From the NCBI GenBank assembly GCA_947502505.1, contig CANNAE010000007.1, positions 62,001-126,000 on the forward strand: DNA of 64,000 bases. Reading direction: 5' to 3'. The notes under the pieces were generated by a model. The model did no database searches. It was not told the origin of the DNA and saw nothing but the letters and a program-made list of their open reading frames with translations. The position numbers were made by a program, and so were the translations under genes. Numbering within the stretch: the first letter of the stretch is position 1; each line of letters opens with the position of its first letter. Positions 19,908 through 30,533 of the stretch are shown piece after piece. Source of the DNA: an uncultured Planococcus sp. Its GTDB lineage: Bacteria; Bacillota; Bacilli; Bacillales_A; Planococcaceae.

Positions 19908-19981
19908 AAATGTTGTTAGCGACTTTTCTATTATACAAAAGCTTTCCTGTTATTTCAAGCGCCGATTTTCAATTCGTTAGA

Positions 19982-19998
19982 TTTGACCTTCATTGACC
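19982..19998 (+). promoter_or_regulatory. CtsR operator upstream of clpP
   Basis: TTTGACC-TTC-ATTGACC is the tandem heptad of the class III heat-shock repressor CtsR (consensus GGTCAAA repeats read on the other strand), with one mismatch. It overlaps the -35 of the clpP promoter. Confidence 0.85.
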
Positions 19999-20012
19999 AT
20001 GATGTGTATGAT
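19983..20012 (+). promoter_or_regulatory. Sigma-A promoter for clpP
   Basis: TTGACC (19983-19988) and TATGAT (20007-20012) are separated by 18 bases, with the CtsR site over the -35. Transcription would start about 55 bases before the clpP start. Confidence 0.75.
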
Positions 20013-20074
20013 GAATGTACGGCTGAACAGTGTTTCAGCAGCACTTACATTTAATCTGAAGGAGGAAATGATCC

Positions 20075-20686
20075 ATGAATTTAATCCCTACAGTAATTGA
20101 ACAAACAAGCAGAGGCGAACGCGCATATGATATCTATTCCCGTCTATTGAAAGACCGTGTCATCATGCTCGGCAGCGGAATCGATGACAATGTCGCCAAC
20201 TCCATCGTCGCGCAATTGCTATTCCTTGAAGCTGAAGATCCAGAGAAGGATATTTCCATCTACATCAACAGCCCAGGCGGAAGCATCACTGCCGGAATGG
20301 CGATCTACGATGTTATGCAATTCATCAAGCCAGATGTCCAAACAGTGTGCATCGGCATGGCTGCATCCATGGGCGCTTTCCTTCTGGCAGCCGGTACAAA
20401 AGGCAAACGCTATGCATTGCCGAACGCTGAAGTCATGATCCACCAGCCACTTGGCGGAGCTCAAGGGCAAGCGACTGAAATCGAAATCGCCGCAAAACGC
20501 ATCCTGTTCTTGCGCGAGAAATTGAACCAAATTCTATCTGAACGCACTGGCCAGTCACTTGAAGTAATTTCACGTGATACAGATCGCGATAACTTCATGA
20601 CTGCAGAACGTGCACTGGAATACGGTCTCATCGACCAAATCATCACGCGCAACAAATTGCCGGAAAACCACGAAAAAGAAGAATAA
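20075..20686 (+). CDS. clpP: ATP-dependent Clp protease proteolytic subunit
   Basis: The 203-residue serine protease has the catalytic triad Ser98 (MAASMGA), His123 (MIHQP) and Asp172. It forms the 14-mer proteolytic chamber used by ClpX, ClpC and ClpE, and degrades tmRNA-tagged and damaged proteins. AAGGAGG precedes the start. It is a single gene with a CtsR-controlled promoter and a strong terminator. Confidence 0.98.
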   Translation: MNLIPTVIEQTSRGERAYDIYSRLLKDRVIMLGSGIDDNVANSIVAQLLFLEAEDPEKDISIYINSPGGSITAGMAIYDVMQFIKPDVQTVCIGMAASMGAFLLAAGTKGKRYALPNAEVMIHQPLGGAQGQATEIEIAAKRILFLREKLNQILSERTGQSLEVISRDTDRDNFMTAERALEYGLIDQIITRNKLPENHEKEE

Positions 20687-20698
20687 GCTAAACAAAAA

Positions 20699-20726
20699 GA
20701 GCTGCCCCGCGGGGCAGCTCTTTTTA
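20699..20726. terminator. Shared terminator of clpP and crh
   Basis: AGAGCTGCCCC / GGGGCAGCTCT, a near loopless GC-rich hairpin with a T-run on the plus side. It stands between two converging genes and can serve both. Confidence 0.85.
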
Positions 20727-20746
20727 TATGCTTAATGCGTCTGGCT

Positions 20747-21004
20747 TTAAGCTTCTTTATCGATCAATTGCGCCAACGCATCAACTGCTGCTTCTTCATC
20801 TGCGCCGTCGGCTGAAATCGTGACATTCGTGCCTTTGCTGACAGCTAGGCTCATGATGCCCATGATGCTTTTGGCGTTTACTTTCTTGTTGCCTTTTTCC
20901 AAGTACACATCCGAACTATAACGATTGGCTTCTTGTACGAACAAAGCTGCCTGCCTCGCTTGTAATCCTGATTTTAATTGCACTTCCACTTGTTTTTCTA
21001 CCAT
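20747..21004 (-). CDS. crh: HPr-like catabolite repression protein Crh
   Basis: The 85-residue HPr-fold protein has Gln15 in place of the PTS phosphorylation site His15 (SGLQARQAALF) but keeps Ser46 in NAKSIMGIMSLA. This is the signature of Crh rather than HPr. Ser46 is phosphorylated by HPr kinase, whose gene lies at 36.7 kb, and P-Ser-Crh is a CcpA co-repressor. It is last in the nudix-rapZ-yvcK-whiA-crh operon, the same place as in B. subtilis. Confidence 0.95.
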   Translation of the reverse strand: MVEKQVEVQLKSGLQARQAALFVQEANRYSSDVYLEKGNKKVNAKSIMGIMSLAVSKGTNVTISADGADEEAAVDALAQLIDKEA

Positions 21005-21058
21005 GCATATCCTCCTCCGAAAACTTGACTCTCACGCAATCTATAGAAAAGAGCAGCC

Positions 21059-22009
21059 TCACCGGCTGATCGTTTCGCCTTTTCTCAACGACTCGGCAAT
21101 CTCATCGATTTTCCGGAGCCTGTGGTTGACGCCTGACTTGCTGACTTTTCCTGTCGATACCATCTCGCCCAGCTCTTTCAGTGTGACATCCTGATACTCT
21201 ACCCGCAAGCGGGCGATTTCTTTCAGGCGGTCTGGCAATTGGTCGATTCCGATCACTTGGTCGATAAAACGGATGTTTTCGATTTGCCGCAGCGCTGCAT
21301 CGATCGTCTTGTTCAAATTGGCCGTTTCGCAATTGACTAAACGATTGACGCTATTGCGCATATCCCGAAGGATCCGGACATCTTCGAATTTCAGCAAAGC
21401 CGAATGGGCACCCGTCAGGCTGAGGAAATCGGAAATTTTCTCCGCTTCTTTTAAATAGGTGACAAACCCTTTTTTCCGTTCGATCATTTTCCCATTCAAT
21501 TGGAAATGGTTCATCAGGATGACCAGCGCTTCTGCATGGTCTTTATAGGAAGAGTAAACCTCTAAATGGTAAGAGGAGGTTTCGGGGTTGTTGACCGAGC
21601 CTCCGGCCAAAAAGGCCCCGCGCAAATAAGAGCGCTTGCAGCATGTGGTGGAAATCAATTCCGGGGAGATATCTTGCTGGAACTGAAAACCTTCCGACAA
21701 GATCAGCAAATCCTCGAGCACCAGTTTCGCGCCATCGCGCAAGCGGCAAATATAGACATTATTCTTTTTCAGCCGCATTTTCTTGCGGACCAATAATTCC
21801 ACCGGATACGCTTTATAGAAGCGTTTCAGCAAGGTATAGATTCTTCTCGCAATGGCTGCATTTTCTGTCTGGATGTCCAGGCTCAGCTGGCGATTGGAGA
21901 AAGACAGCGTGCCGTTCATGCGAATCATCGCCGATAGCTCCGCTTTTCCGCAACAATCATCCACTTCAATTTGTGTCATTTCTTTTTTTGTTTCTGATGC
22001 AAAAGACAA
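21059..22009 (-). CDS. whiA: WhiA family DNA-binding protein
   Basis: The 316-residue protein has an N-terminal LAGLIDADG-like fold ([27 protein letters not shown]) and a C-terminal helix-turn-helix of sigma-region-4 type ([27 protein letters not shown]). In Firmicutes WhiA affects cell division and chromosome segregation. It lies between yvcK and crh in the conserved cluster. Confidence 0.95.
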   Translation of the reverse strand: MSFASETKKEMTQIEVDDCCGKAELSAMIRMNGTLSFSNRQLSLDIQTENAAIARRIYTLLKRFYKAYPVELLVRKKMRLKKNNVYICRLRDGAKLVLEDLLILSEGFQFQQDISPELISTTCCKRSYLRGAFLAGGSVNNPETSSYHLEVYSSYKDHAEALVILMNHFQLNGKMIERKKGFVTYLKEAEKISDFLSLTGAHSALLKFEDVRILRDMRNSVNRLVNCETANLNKTIDAALRQIENIRFIDQVIGIDQLPDRLKEIARLRVEYQDVTLKELGEMVSTGKVSKSGVNHRLRKIDEIAESLRKGETISR

Positions 22010-22030
22010 TTACGCCCCCCCTTTCAAGCT

Positions 22031-23023
22031 TCAGGAATACCGGCGCTGCGATGCTTTCGCTTCGCTGCTGGTGTATTCATAAAGCCAATTCGCCACTTTC
22101 ATCGGTTCATGCCGGACAGCTTCCCCGAAAATGTTCGCGATATCGTGGCGGTAAACTTCGAGCCCCATATTCTTCAGGCGTTCTTCATCGTATTCCACCG
22201 GCCACGCTTTTTCTTTCTTATAACGTTCAGCCACTCCTTGAGGCATTTGGACTTTATCGATCAAAATGGCATCAAGGAAGTTCACGCCTACATGGTCGTA
22301 TAGGGCTTTCACATGATCCGAGGCGGTATAGCCGTATGTTTCGCCTGCCTGGGTCATCAAATTGCAAATGTAAATTTTTCTTGCCTTCGCTTCAAGCAGC
22401 GCTTTTTTAATATCCTTCACGAGCAAATTCGGCAAGATGCTTGTATACAAAGAACCCGGCCCGATCACGATAACATCGGCTGATTGAATCGCCTGTATGG
22501 TATCCGGCAAGGTCTTGACGCCAGATGGTTCCAAAAATACGCGCTTGATCGGCTGCATATAGGCAGGGATCTTGGATTCGCCCTTGATGATGGTACCGTC
22601 TTCTAGTTCGGCATTCAAGGTCACCAATTGATTGGCAGCGGGCAACACGGTGCCATTGACGTTCAAGACGCGGCTCATCTCCCGCACAGCATGCGAGAAA
22701 TCGCCCGTCAAATCGGTCAAAGCCGCAAGCATCAGGTTCCCCAATGAATGCCCTTCCAAATCAAGCGAATGCTTAAAGCGGTATTGGAACATTTCAGCTA
22801 CTAAAGGCTCGGCATCCGACAGTGCGGCCATGACGTTGCGGATGTCGCCGGGCGGCGGGATATCCAAATCATCGCGCAAACGCCCCGAGCTTCCTCCGTC
22901 ATCTGCCACCGTGACAATTGCCGTCAAATCGAGCGGAAAAGTTTTTAAGCCCCTCAGCAAAGTGGACAGACCGGTCCCGCCCCCGATGATTACGACTCGT
23001 TTTTGCTGGAGACTTTTTTCCAT
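22031..23023 (-). CDS. yvcK: Gluconeogenesis/morphogenesis factor YvcK
   Basis: The 330-residue protein of the CofD/YvcK family has the nucleotide-sugar-binding motif GGGTGLSTLLRGLK at the N-terminus and ADDGGSSGRLR near residue 40. In B. subtilis it binds UDP-sugars and is needed for growth and normal shape on gluconeogenic carbon. It lies 4 bases after rapZ. Confidence 0.95.
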   Translation of the reverse strand: MEKSLQQKRVVIIGGGTGLSTLLRGLKTFPLDLTAIVTVADDGGSSGRLRDDLDIPPPGDIRNVMAALSDAEPLVAEMFQYRFKHSLDLEGHSLGNLMLAALTDLTGDFSHAVREMSRVLNVNGTVLPAANQLVTLNAELEDGTIIKGESKIPAYMQPIKRVFLEPSGVKTLPDTIQAIQSADVIVIGPGSLYTSILPNLLVKDIKKALLEAKARKIYICNLMTQAGETYGYTASDHVKALYDHVGVNFLDAILIDKVQMPQGVAERYKKEKAWPVEYDEERLKNMGLEVYRHDIANIFGEAVRHEPMKVANWLYEYTSSEAKASQRRYS

Positions 23024-23027
23024 ATGC

Positions 23028-23909
23028 TCAACCCTTTCTGATTTTCACATCTCTATGTGTAATGCTGACTTTATTGTTTTTGGAGAGGTATTTCCCGAAA
23101 TACTCAGCAAGCGTCACGGATCGATGCTGGCCGCCTGTGCAGCCGAAAGCGATGACCAATTGCGCTTTGCCTTCTTGTTTGTACTGGGGAATCATGAAAT
23201 CGAATAGTTCTTCGAGTTTTTGCACCAATGTCTGCGTTTCCTGCCATTTCAATACATAATCGGATACCGGCTGGTCCAATCCCGATTGCGGGTTCAACTC
23301 TTCTATATAGTAGGGATTCGGTAAAAAGCGCACATCAAACACGAGATCGGCGTCGATTGGCATGCCATGCTTGAAACCGAAAGACATCAAATTGACTGTA
23401 AAGACATTGCTCGTCTTCGAAGCGAAATCCGACCTGATTTTCTCTTTGAGCTGGCGCGGGCTCATTTCTGAAGTATTGTACATATAATGCGCACGCCCTT
23501 GCAGGTCTTTCAGCATGTCCCGCTCTTTTTTGATGCCGCCAAGCACTAGGCCGCCTGGCGATAGCGGGTGGGAACGCCGCGTTTCCTTATAGCGGCTGAC
23601 GAGTGTCTGGTTCTCCGCGTCAAGGAACAGGATGGTGATCGCTACTTCCGGCTCTTTCGATAAATCATCGATGGCATCGACGAGGCTGGCAAAAAAATCG
23701 CCGCCGCGAAGGTCCATGACCGCTGCGACGCGCTTCATCGATTTGCCTGAATCCCTCATCAATTTGATGAATGTCGGGAGCAATGCCGGCGGAAGATTAT
23801 CGATCGTGAAAAAACCGAGATCTTCAAAACTTTGGATTGCCACTGTCTTTCCGGCACCGGACATGCCGGTGATGATGATCAATTCGGTTTCTTCTGTATG
23901 CTTATCCAT
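23028..23909 (-). CDS. rapZ: RNase adapter RapZ / nucleotide-binding protein YvcJ
   Basis: The 293-residue P-loop protein has a Walker A motif GMSGAGKT at residues 15-22, a Walker B-like region [12 protein letters not shown], and the conserved C-terminal [17 protein letters not shown]. YvcJ hydrolyses GTP and has been linked to competence in B. subtilis; the enterobacterial homologue RapZ controls small RNAs. Its start overlaps the nudix gene by 8 bases. Confidence 0.94.
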   Translation of the reverse strand: MDKHTEETELIIITGMSGAGKTVAIQSFEDLGFFTIDNLPPALLPTFIKLMRDSGKSMKRVAAVMDLRGGDFFASLVDAIDDLSKEPEVAITILFLDAENQTLVSRYKETRRSHPLSPGGLVLGGIKKERDMLKDLQGRAHYMYNTSEMSPRQLKEKIRSDFASKTSNVFTVNLMSFGFKHGMPIDADLVFDVRFLPNPYYIEELNPQSGLDQPVSDYVLKWQETQTLVQKLEELFDFMIPQYKQEGKAQLVIAFGCTGGQHRSVTLAEYFGKYLSKNNKVSITHRDVKIRKG

Positions 23910-24387
23910 GTTGGCGGTTCACCTCTTCGGTCGATGATTGGATGTTCTCTTCTAGCAATTGGAATTCCGGCGTATAGTAGAAGGTCCCGTATTGGACCCC
24001 TTCCTGATAGGCCGCAAACAATAGATTCGTCCGGTCGCCTTCCGCCATCGGCAAGGTGTGTAAACTTTCCACAGGATGCCATTCCAGGATGCCTTCACGT
24101 GTTTCTTCAAAAGGCGTCCCGCGGAGCTGTGTCGCCCGGAACGTAAACAGCATCCATTCATCCACTGTGCGTCCTTGTTCTTGGATCATCATCGTGTAAA
24201 CGCCTTTCAAGTGAACACCGAACGGTTCTGCGTCCGTTTCTTCCCTGAACTCACGGATGGCCGCATCATAAATCGACTCGCCGCTTTCCATTTTACCGCC
24301 GGGTGCTACGTACCAATCCCTGCGCGGCTTTTTCATCAATAATACTTTGCCGTTCTCTACTAGCAATAAATTCGCGATTCGCTGCAC
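23902..24387 (-). CDS. NUDIX hydrolase (YvcI type)
   Basis: The 161-residue protein has a Nudix box at residues 31-53 (GGKMESGE, then REFREETDA), which binds metal and pyrophosphate. The substrate is unknown; relatives are called 8-oxo-dGTPase-like without strong proof. I chose GTG 24387 because GGAG lies 8 bases before it and the start then matches B. subtilis YvcI. Longer starts would run through the promoter. It is first in the rapZ-yvcK-whiA-crh operon. Confidence 0.88.
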   Translation of the reverse strand: MQRIANLLLVENGKVLLMKKPRRDWYVAPGGKMESGESIYDAAIREFREETDAEPFGVHLKGVYTMMIQEQGRTVDEWMLFTFRATQLRGTPFEETREGILEWHPVESLHTLPMAEGDRTNLLFAAYQEGVQYGTFYYTPEFQLLEENIQSSTEEVNRQHG

Positions 24388-24421
24388 ATTTGCCACTCCG
24401 CATCTAATATAAACTATTTTC

Positions 24422-24451
24422 ATTATACATCTATCCTGGCGTGTCATGCAA
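24422..24451 (-). promoter_or_regulatory. Sigma-A promoter for the nudix-rapZ-yvcK-whiA-crh operon
   Basis: TTGCAT (24446-24451) and a perfect TATAAT (24422-24427) on the minus strand are 18 bases apart, 35 bases before the chosen GTG start. Confidence 0.8.
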
Positions 24452-24460
24452 AAGAATGCA

Positions 24461-24500
24461 AAAAAAGAGGCCACTCCCCGGACAATCCGGAAAGCAGCCT
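24461..24500 (-). terminator. Terminator after trxB
   Basis: A 14-bp stem with several G-U pairs (AGGCTGCTTTCCGG and its partner) is followed by CTTTTTTG on the minus strand. It lies about 95 bases past the trxB stop and just before the nudix operon promoter. Confidence 0.7.
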
Positions 24501-24593
24501 ATCAAAAATAACTATATAAAAAGGGGGTTGATTTACACTACTTACTATACCTCTTTTGCATGACAATGCTGTTACAAAGCGATTAAGAACGCG

Positions 24594-25571
<978 letters not shown>

Positions 25572-25582
25572 TCACTAGCTAA

Positions 25583-25611
25583 ATCGTAAAGCAATAAACG
25601 GCCGGCTTCAA
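25583..25611 (-). promoter_or_regulatory. Probable sigma-A promoter for trxB
   Basis: TTGAAG (25606-25611) and TACGAT (25583-25588) on the minus strand are 17 bases apart, about 30 bases before the trxB start. Confidence 0.5.
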
Positions 25612-25620
25612 CTTTTATGC

Positions 25621-27147
25621 CTAGCCCTCGAAATTTGGCAAATATCGGCTTAATTCGTCGATATATTTGGACATCGTCACAACAGATGTCCCAAATTTCG
25701 CTGCTGCCGCTTTTTTGGTTGTTTCCCGTTTTTCCGCCGATTCAACCATATAGCTGACGGCAGCGGCAAGCGCGGCGGGATTGCGGAACGCGTAACCGGC
25801 GTCGAAAGCCCGTTCCGTCAACAGGAACCACAATTGGAAGATGGCGTCATTTTCGCGGTCGACCATCCCTTTTTGGTAATACAATCGCTCCGCTGTCTCC
25901 ATCGCGCGCAAAAAGGCTTTTTCCTCTTTGACCGATTCGCGGAAAGGATGGCCAAGCCCATAGCCGAGCATATACGTTTCCAAAACGGATGGCTGCTCGG
26001 ATTTCAGCCAGTTCGGGTGCGAAATGATTTCTTGTTTATGGGAAGATTTCCCAAGCAGGAACAAGCCGTAGATCCGTTCGCTCACATGCGGATGGTCGAG
26101 TTTATGGCTCAGAAAGTCACGGTCGTGTTCCAATGCATCTGCATGCGGCATCACGGCCTGCTCTCCCCAGGGCTCATAGCCTTCTTTTGCGGGGTCCATG
26201 CGTTTCAATTGTTCCCATGCGTATTTTGCGGTTTCTTCATGCCCTGAATGATATGCGGCATGCGACAACCAGAAATAAAATGCCGGATCTCCATCAAATC
26301 CGCGTTTTTGCAGGCTTTTCAGCCAACGGTACGCTTCTTTGTATTTTCCGACCAAGGCGAAGGTCGCCCCCAATTTATAACGATGTTCAAAGACATACGG
26401 CTGGATTTTCTTTAACAAGCCCAGGATGTCGTCCAATTCATCGTTTTTTTCGTAATAATGGAACACTGCCAAATTGCATAAGGCATGCAGGTTGCCGGTA
26501 TTTTTGCGGAGCACTTCGTGAAGCAGCGATTTCGCCATTTCCGTTTCCCCGATGTAAAAATACGCAAGGGCCAGGTTGTTATAGGCTCCCCAGAAGTCCG
26601 GCTTTTCCTCGATGACTTCTTCTAATAACTTGATCGCTTCCGGAAATTTCCCCTGCTCCATCAAGCGGCGTGCTTTTTCCTGCAAATAATAATACTCGCT
26701 CGTCTGGGATTCGCCTTCATCGTCGAATAGCTGCCAGTCTTCCTGCTCGGCAAAGTCGATGATTTCCATCGCTTCCGCCGCGTAGCTTCCGCTGGCGTCC
26801 TTTCCGAGGTAATCCTTGGCATATTTCCGGGCATCAAAAAACAAGCCCAGATGTGCATGGACTTCCGCCAAAAAGAATAAGATATTCGGTTCTTCCGGGT
26901 CTAGTTCATGGGCAGTACGCAACTCGTCCATCGCCAGCTCGAATTCCTGCCGCTCCATCAGCACCACTCCGTAATGCATCAGGATGAGCGGTTCATCTGG
27001 CGCCAGTTCTTTCGCCCGCTGCAGGTATTTATGCGCTTTATCATAATGTTCACGCTGCAGCTCTTTGAGTGCTTTCTGATAGTAAAATTCCCCTGTCGGA
27101 ATGAATGATACGACATTGTCGAAATTTTTTCTTTTGTTTTTCTCCAA
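25621..27147 (-). CDS. Tetratricopeptide repeat protein (YvcD type)
   Basis: The 508-residue protein is built largely from TPR units. The clearest are at about residues 24-120 (YYQKALKELQREHYDKAHKYLQRA, LDPEEPNILFFLAEVHAHLG) and 165-240 (EQGKFPEAIKLLEEVIEEKP, AYNNLALAYFYIGETEMAKSLL). A short helix-turn-helix-like segment, KAAAAKFGTSVVTMSKYIDEL, lies at the C-terminus. No signal peptide is seen, so it is a cytoplasmic scaffold of unknown partner. Its place upstream of trxB matches B. subtilis yvcD. Confidence 0.85.
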   Translation of the reverse strand: MEKNKRKNFDNVVSFIPTGEFYYQKALKELQREHYDKAHKYLQRAKELAPDEPLILMHYGVVLMERQEFELAMDELRTAHELDPEEPNILFFLAEVHAHLGLFFDARKYAKDYLGKDASGSYAAEAMEIIDFAEQEDWQLFDDEGESQTSEYYYLQEKARRLMEQGKFPEAIKLLEEVIEEKPDFWGAYNNLALAYFYIGETEMAKSLLHEVLRKNTGNLHALCNLAVFHYYEKNDELDDILGLLKKIQPYVFEHRYKLGATFALVGKYKEAYRWLKSLQKRGFDGDPAFYFWLSHAAYHSGHEETAKYAWEQLKRMDPAKEGYEPWGEQAVMPHADALEHDRDFLSHKLDHPHVSERIYGLFLLGKSSHKQEIISHPNWLKSEQPSVLETYMLGYGLGHPFRESVKEEKAFLRAMETAERLYYQKGMVDRENDAIFQLWFLLTERAFDAGYAFRNPAALAAAVSYMVESAEKRETTKKAAAAKFGTSVVTMSKYIDELSRYLPNFEG

Positions 27148-27166
27148 AATATGCCTCCGTAACAGG

Positions 27167-27189
27167 AAAAAGAGCGACCTGAATCGCTC
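27167..27189 (-). terminator. Terminator after the his operon
   Basis: GAGCGA / TCGCTC with a 6-base loop is followed by TTTTTCC on the minus strand. It is short. It lies between hisI and the TPR gene. Confidence 0.6.
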
Positions 27190-27209
27190 CTTCCCCTAAA
27201 TGTGCTGTT

Positions 27210-27218
27210 ATTATAGCA
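27210..27218 (-). promoter_or_regulatory. Extended -10 element upstream of the TPR gene
   Basis: TGC-TATAAT on the minus strand is a textbook extended -10; the -35 is weak. If used, transcription starts before the 27167-27189 hairpin, which would then lie in the leader of the TPR gene. Confidence 0.4.
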
Positions 27219-27232
27219 TATTTCCCTATTAT

Positions 27233-27856
27233 TTACTTGTCCTTTTTCGCAGCGTGGCGTTCTTCAAGCACGCCGGTCACTTCTTTGAAATCCACTTTCT
27301 GCTCCTGCAGCAAGACGAGCAAGTGGTATAGCAGGTCTGCACTTTCCGTCGCCAGTTCACGCGCATCGCGGTTTTTGGCCGCAATGATGACTTCTGCCGC
27401 TTCTTCCCCGACTTTTTTGCAGATCTTATCGACGCCTTCTTCAAACAGATAGGTCGTATAGGCGCCTTCCGGCATATCGATTTCGCGCTGTTTAATCAAA
27501 GCGCTCAGTTCCGTGATCATGTCCGAAGCGGAAGGCGAAGCTTCGCCTGCTAAGGTTTCATGGAAGCAGCTCGTCTCGCCTGTATGGCAAGCCGGGCCGT
27601 TCGGAATCACTTCATAAATTAAAGAATCGCCATCGCAATCGATCTGGACGGACTGGACGCGCTGCGTATTGCCGCTCGTTGCGCCTTTATTCCATAATTC
27701 CTGGCGGCTTCTTGAGTACAGCCAAGTTTCTTTCGTGTCGATCGTGCGCTTGACCGCCTCTTCGTTGGCATATGCCAGGGTCAATACTTGCTTGGTGGAT
27801 GCATCTTGTAAAATGACGGGCACTAACCCGTTTTCATCGTATTTCACGTTTGTCAC
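27233..27856 (-). CDS. hisI: Bifunctional phosphoribosyl-AMP cyclohydrolase / phosphoribosyl-ATP pyrophosphatase
   Basis: The 207-residue fusion has an N-terminal HisI domain (about 1-105; zinc-binding region with [14 protein letters not shown] and [12 protein letters not shown]) and a C-terminal HisE domain (about 110-207; [23 protein letters not shown]). It carries out steps 2 and 3 of histidine synthesis. It is the last gene of the operon and overlaps hisF by 4 bases. Confidence 0.97.
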   Translation of the reverse strand: MTNVKYDENGLVPVILQDASTKQVLTLAYANEEAVKRTIDTKETWLYSRSRQELWNKGATSGNTQRVQSVQIDCDGDSLIYEVIPNGPACHTGETSCFHETLAGEASPSASDMITELSALIKQREIDMPEGAYTTYLFEEGVDKICKKVGEEAAEVIIAAKNRDARELATESADLLYHLLVLLQEQKVDFKEVTGVLEERHAAKKDK

Positions 27857-28605
27857 CGGACATTCACTCCTTCTCGCTGCAGATACTGTTTCACTTCTCT
27901 AACGCTCGTTTCTTTATAGTGGAAGATCGATGCCGCAAGTGCTGCATCCGCATCTGCCTGTTCAAATACTCCTTTGAAATGTTCACGATTCCCCGCGCCG
28001 CCGCTTGCGATAACAGGCACTTCTACGGCGTCACGCACCGCTTTCGTCAGCGCAACATCGAATCCGTCTTTTTGGCCGTCGCTGTCCATGCTGGTCAATA
28101 GCAATTCCCCAGCCCCTAAAGCGACCGCATGTTTCGCCCATTCGACTGCATCCCATTCAGTCCGGTTGCGGCCTCCGTGCGTGTAGACGTCCCAGCTATC
28201 GCCGTTTCTTTTCGCGTCGATGGCGACCACGATGCACTGCGACCCGAAGAAATCCGCGCCTTCTTTGATCAATTCCGGCCGGTCGAGCGCCGCCGTGTTC
28301 AAAGAGACTTTATCGGCCCCAGCACGCAGCATGCGCTTCATGTCGTCGAGTGTCCGGATGCCACCGCCCACGGTAAAGGGAATCGATAATTCCGTAGCCA
28401 CGATGCGCACTACTTCCACCATCGTCTCCTTGCCTTCGTGCGATGCGGAAATGTCCAGGAAGACCAATTCATCTGCGCCTTGTTCATCGTAGAATTTAGC
28501 GAGCTCTACAGGATCTCCCGCATCCCGAAGTTCCACAAAGCTTACGCCTTTGACGACGCGGCCTTCTTTGACATCGAGGCACGGAATGATGCGTTTGGTC
28601 AGCAT
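27853..28605 (-). CDS. hisF: Imidazole glycerol phosphate synthase subunit HisF
   Basis: The 250-residue TIM barrel starts [20 protein letters not shown] with the catalytic Asp near residue 11; the second catalytic Asp is in [10 protein letters not shown] near 130. It uses ammonia delivered by HisH to make imidazole glycerol phosphate and AICAR. It overlaps hisA and hisI. Confidence 0.98.
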   Translation of the reverse strand: MLTKRIIPCLDVKEGRVVKGVSFVELRDAGDPVELAKFYDEQGADELVFLDISASHEGKETMVEVVRIVATELSIPFTVGGGIRTLDDMKRMLRAGADKVSLNTAALDRPELIKEGADFFGSQCIVVAIDAKRNGDSWDVYTHGGRNRTEWDAVEWAKHAVALGAGELLLTSMDSDGQKDGFDVALTKAVRDAVEVPVIASGGAGNREHFKGVFEQADADAALAASIFHYKETSVREVKQYLQREGVNVR

Positions 28606-29327
28606 GACAGCGCCTCCTCGAGCGTAAAGCGGTTTTCGTACAAAGCTTTGCCGATGATCAGGCCGGCTATCGGGCTATCGGCAGCCGCTTTTTTGACTTT
28701 TTTCACGTCATCAAGCGTACCGATGCCGCCGGAGACGATGACTTGTGAAGCATCATCTGCGACGAGCTTGCGGTTAGCATCGATATTCGGGCCGGCAAGC
28801 GTGCCGTCTGTCGAAATATCGGTATAAATGAAATGTTTCGCCCCTTTTGAAGCAAAATAAGCGGCCACTTCAGATGCTGGCTTATGCGAAGTTTCGATCC
28901 ATCCTTCAGTCGCCGCCATTCCGTCTTTGGCATCGATGCCGATGACGATGCGCTCTGCACCGAATTCTTCGATGAAAGACGCGACCAGTTCCGGCTCACG
29001 CACTGCTAGGCTACCGATGATAACGCGTGCAACGCCGTTCGACAGATAATGGCTGATATCTTCACGGCTGCGGATGCCGCCGCCGACTTGGATATTGGCA
29101 TCGAGTTTTGCCGCCTCGATGACCACTTGGTCGTTGATGCGGCTGCCGTCTTTCGCGCCGTCCAAATCGACCATATGTATCCATTTGGCTCCGGCGTCTA
29201 CGAAACTTTTCGCCATCTCGACAGGCGAATCCGCATAGACGGTCTCCTGCCCATAATCTCCTTGGAACAAACGGACGCATTTCCCGCCTCTTAAATCGAT
29301 CGCCGGATAAATTTGAAACTCATTCAT
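28599..29327 (-). CDS. hisA: 1-(5-phosphoribosyl)-5-[(5-phosphoribosylamino)methylideneamino]imidazole-4-carboxamide isomerase HisA
   Basis: The 242-residue TIM barrel has [23 protein letters not shown] at the N-terminus with catalytic Asp, and [16 protein letters not shown] with the second Asp. It performs the ProFAR ring-opening isomerisation. ATG 29327 follows AGGGGGA and overlaps the hisH stop by 8 bases. Confidence 0.97.
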   Translation of the reverse strand: MNEFQIYPAIDLRGGKCVRLFQGDYGQETVYADSPVEMAKSFVDAGAKWIHMVDLDGAKDGSRINDQVVIEAAKLDANIQVGGGIRSREDISHYLSNGVARVIIGSLAVREPELVASFIEEFGAERIVIGIDAKDGMAATEGWIETSHKPASEVAAYFASKGAKHFIYTDISTDGTLAGPNIDANRKLVADDASQVIVSGGIGTLDDVKKVKKAAADSPIAGLIIGKALYENRFTLEEALSC

Positions 29328-29949
29328 GGAAATTCCCCCTGACATTTGCAATCCATTGCGCCAATAAATAATGCCCGAACTCACCCGATTTTTCCGGATG
29401 GAACTGCATGCCCGTAATCAATCCACCGCCGACAACGCCCGGCACTTCAAGCCCGCCGTATTCAGCCGTCGCGAACACTTGCGCATGGTCCGTCCCGGTC
29501 GCCAAAAACGAATGGACAAAATAGACATGTGTATCTTCATGGATATCTTCTAACCAATATGGCTGCTGCGTGAAGTTCAGCCGGTTCCACCCCATATGCG
29601 GAATGCGGTATGTGCCGGATGGGAAGCGCCGGATATGGCCTTTCAGTAAACCAAGGCCGTTGACTGCACGGCCTTCCTCACTGTCTTCGTATAATAATTG
29701 CATGCCGAGGCAGATGCCAAGCAGCGGGATATTCTGTTCCGGAAGCGAGCGGATAAACTCGGCTAAGCCTTTTTCTTCTAAACGCTTCATGGCATCCGGA
29801 AATGCGCCGACGCCCGGCAATAAAATCGCATCCGCTTCAGCCAAAACTTCCGCATCGTCTGAAGTGATGACGGTGCATTCCAATTTTTTCAATGCCTGTT
29901 CAACGCTGAACAAATTGCCCATGCCGTAATCGATAATGCCGACAATCAT
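29320..29949 (-). CDS. hisH: Imidazole glycerol phosphate synthase glutaminase subunit HisH
   Basis: The 209-residue class I glutamine amidotransferase has the nucleophile Cys80 in GICLGMQLL and His-Pro-Glu in GMQFHPEKSGEFG. It releases ammonia from glutamine for HisF. It overlaps hisB by 4 bases. Confidence 0.98.
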   Translation of the reverse strand: MIVGIIDYGMGNLFSVEQALKKLECTVITSDDAEVLAEADAILLPGVGAFPDAMKRLEEKGLAEFIRSLPEQNIPLLGICLGMQLLYEDSEEGRAVNGLGLLKGHIRRFPSGTYRIPHMGWNRLNFTQQPYWLEDIHEDTHVYFVHSFLATGTDHAQVFATAEYGGLEVPGVVGGGLITGMQFHPEKSGEFGHYLLAQWIANVRGNFHE

Positions 29950-30533
29950 GTTAAAAGCCCCTTTGTCGACGGAACGCCTTCTACGCGCGGGTCAATGATG
30001 GTCGCGTCATCCAGCGCGCGGGCAAGCGCCTTGAATACCGCTTCGATGATATGATGCGTGTTGCGTCCGTAATGGACGATGACGTGGACGTTCATGCGTG
30101 ATTCCAATGCGAACTTCCATAGGAATTCATGCACGAGTTCCGTATCGAATGTGCCAACCTTGGCGTTCGGGATGTCTCCACGGAACTCGAGGTGAGGGCG
30201 GTTCGAGCAATCGATGACCACTTGCGCGAGCGCATCATCCATCGGCACAAAGGCATTGCCATAGCGGCGCAAGCCTTTTTTATCGCCTAACGCTTCAAGC
30301 ACCGCTTGGCCGAGGACAATGCCGATGTCTTCGGTCGTGTGATGGTCGTCAATATGGGTGTCGCCATTTGCATGGATGCGCCCGTCAAACTGGCCATGCT
30401 TGATGAAAAGGTCCAGCATATGGTCCATAAATGGCACACCTGTATTGATATCTGCCTGCCCTTTTCCATCCAGTGAAAAACTGACGGCAATTTCCGTTTC
30501 ATTGGTTTTACGTGTAATGTCCGATTTTCTCAT
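29946..30533 (-). CDS. hisB: Imidazoleglycerol-phosphate dehydratase
   Basis: The 195-residue enzyme has the two metal-binding HxxxEH-like motifs of the family (DDHHTTEDIGI and RNTHHIIEAVFKALARAL). It is the single-function form without the phosphatase domain found in enterobacteria. ATG 30533 lies after AAAGGGGAG and overlaps the hisD stop (ATGA). Confidence 0.97.
   Translation of the reverse strand: MRKSDITRKTNETEIAVSFSLDGKGQADINTGVPFMDHMLDLFIKHGQFDGRIHANGDTHIDDHHTTEDIGIVLGQAVLEALGDKKGLRRYGNAFVPMDDALAQVVIDCSNRPHLEFRGDIPNAKVGTFDTELVHEFLWKFALESRMNVHVIVHYGRNTHHIIEAVFKALARALDDATIIDPRVEGVPSTKGLLT

Noticed and set aside
21643..22410. Plus-strand open frame of 255 codons across whiA and yvcK
   Set aside because: It is opposite two conserved genes and has no start signal.
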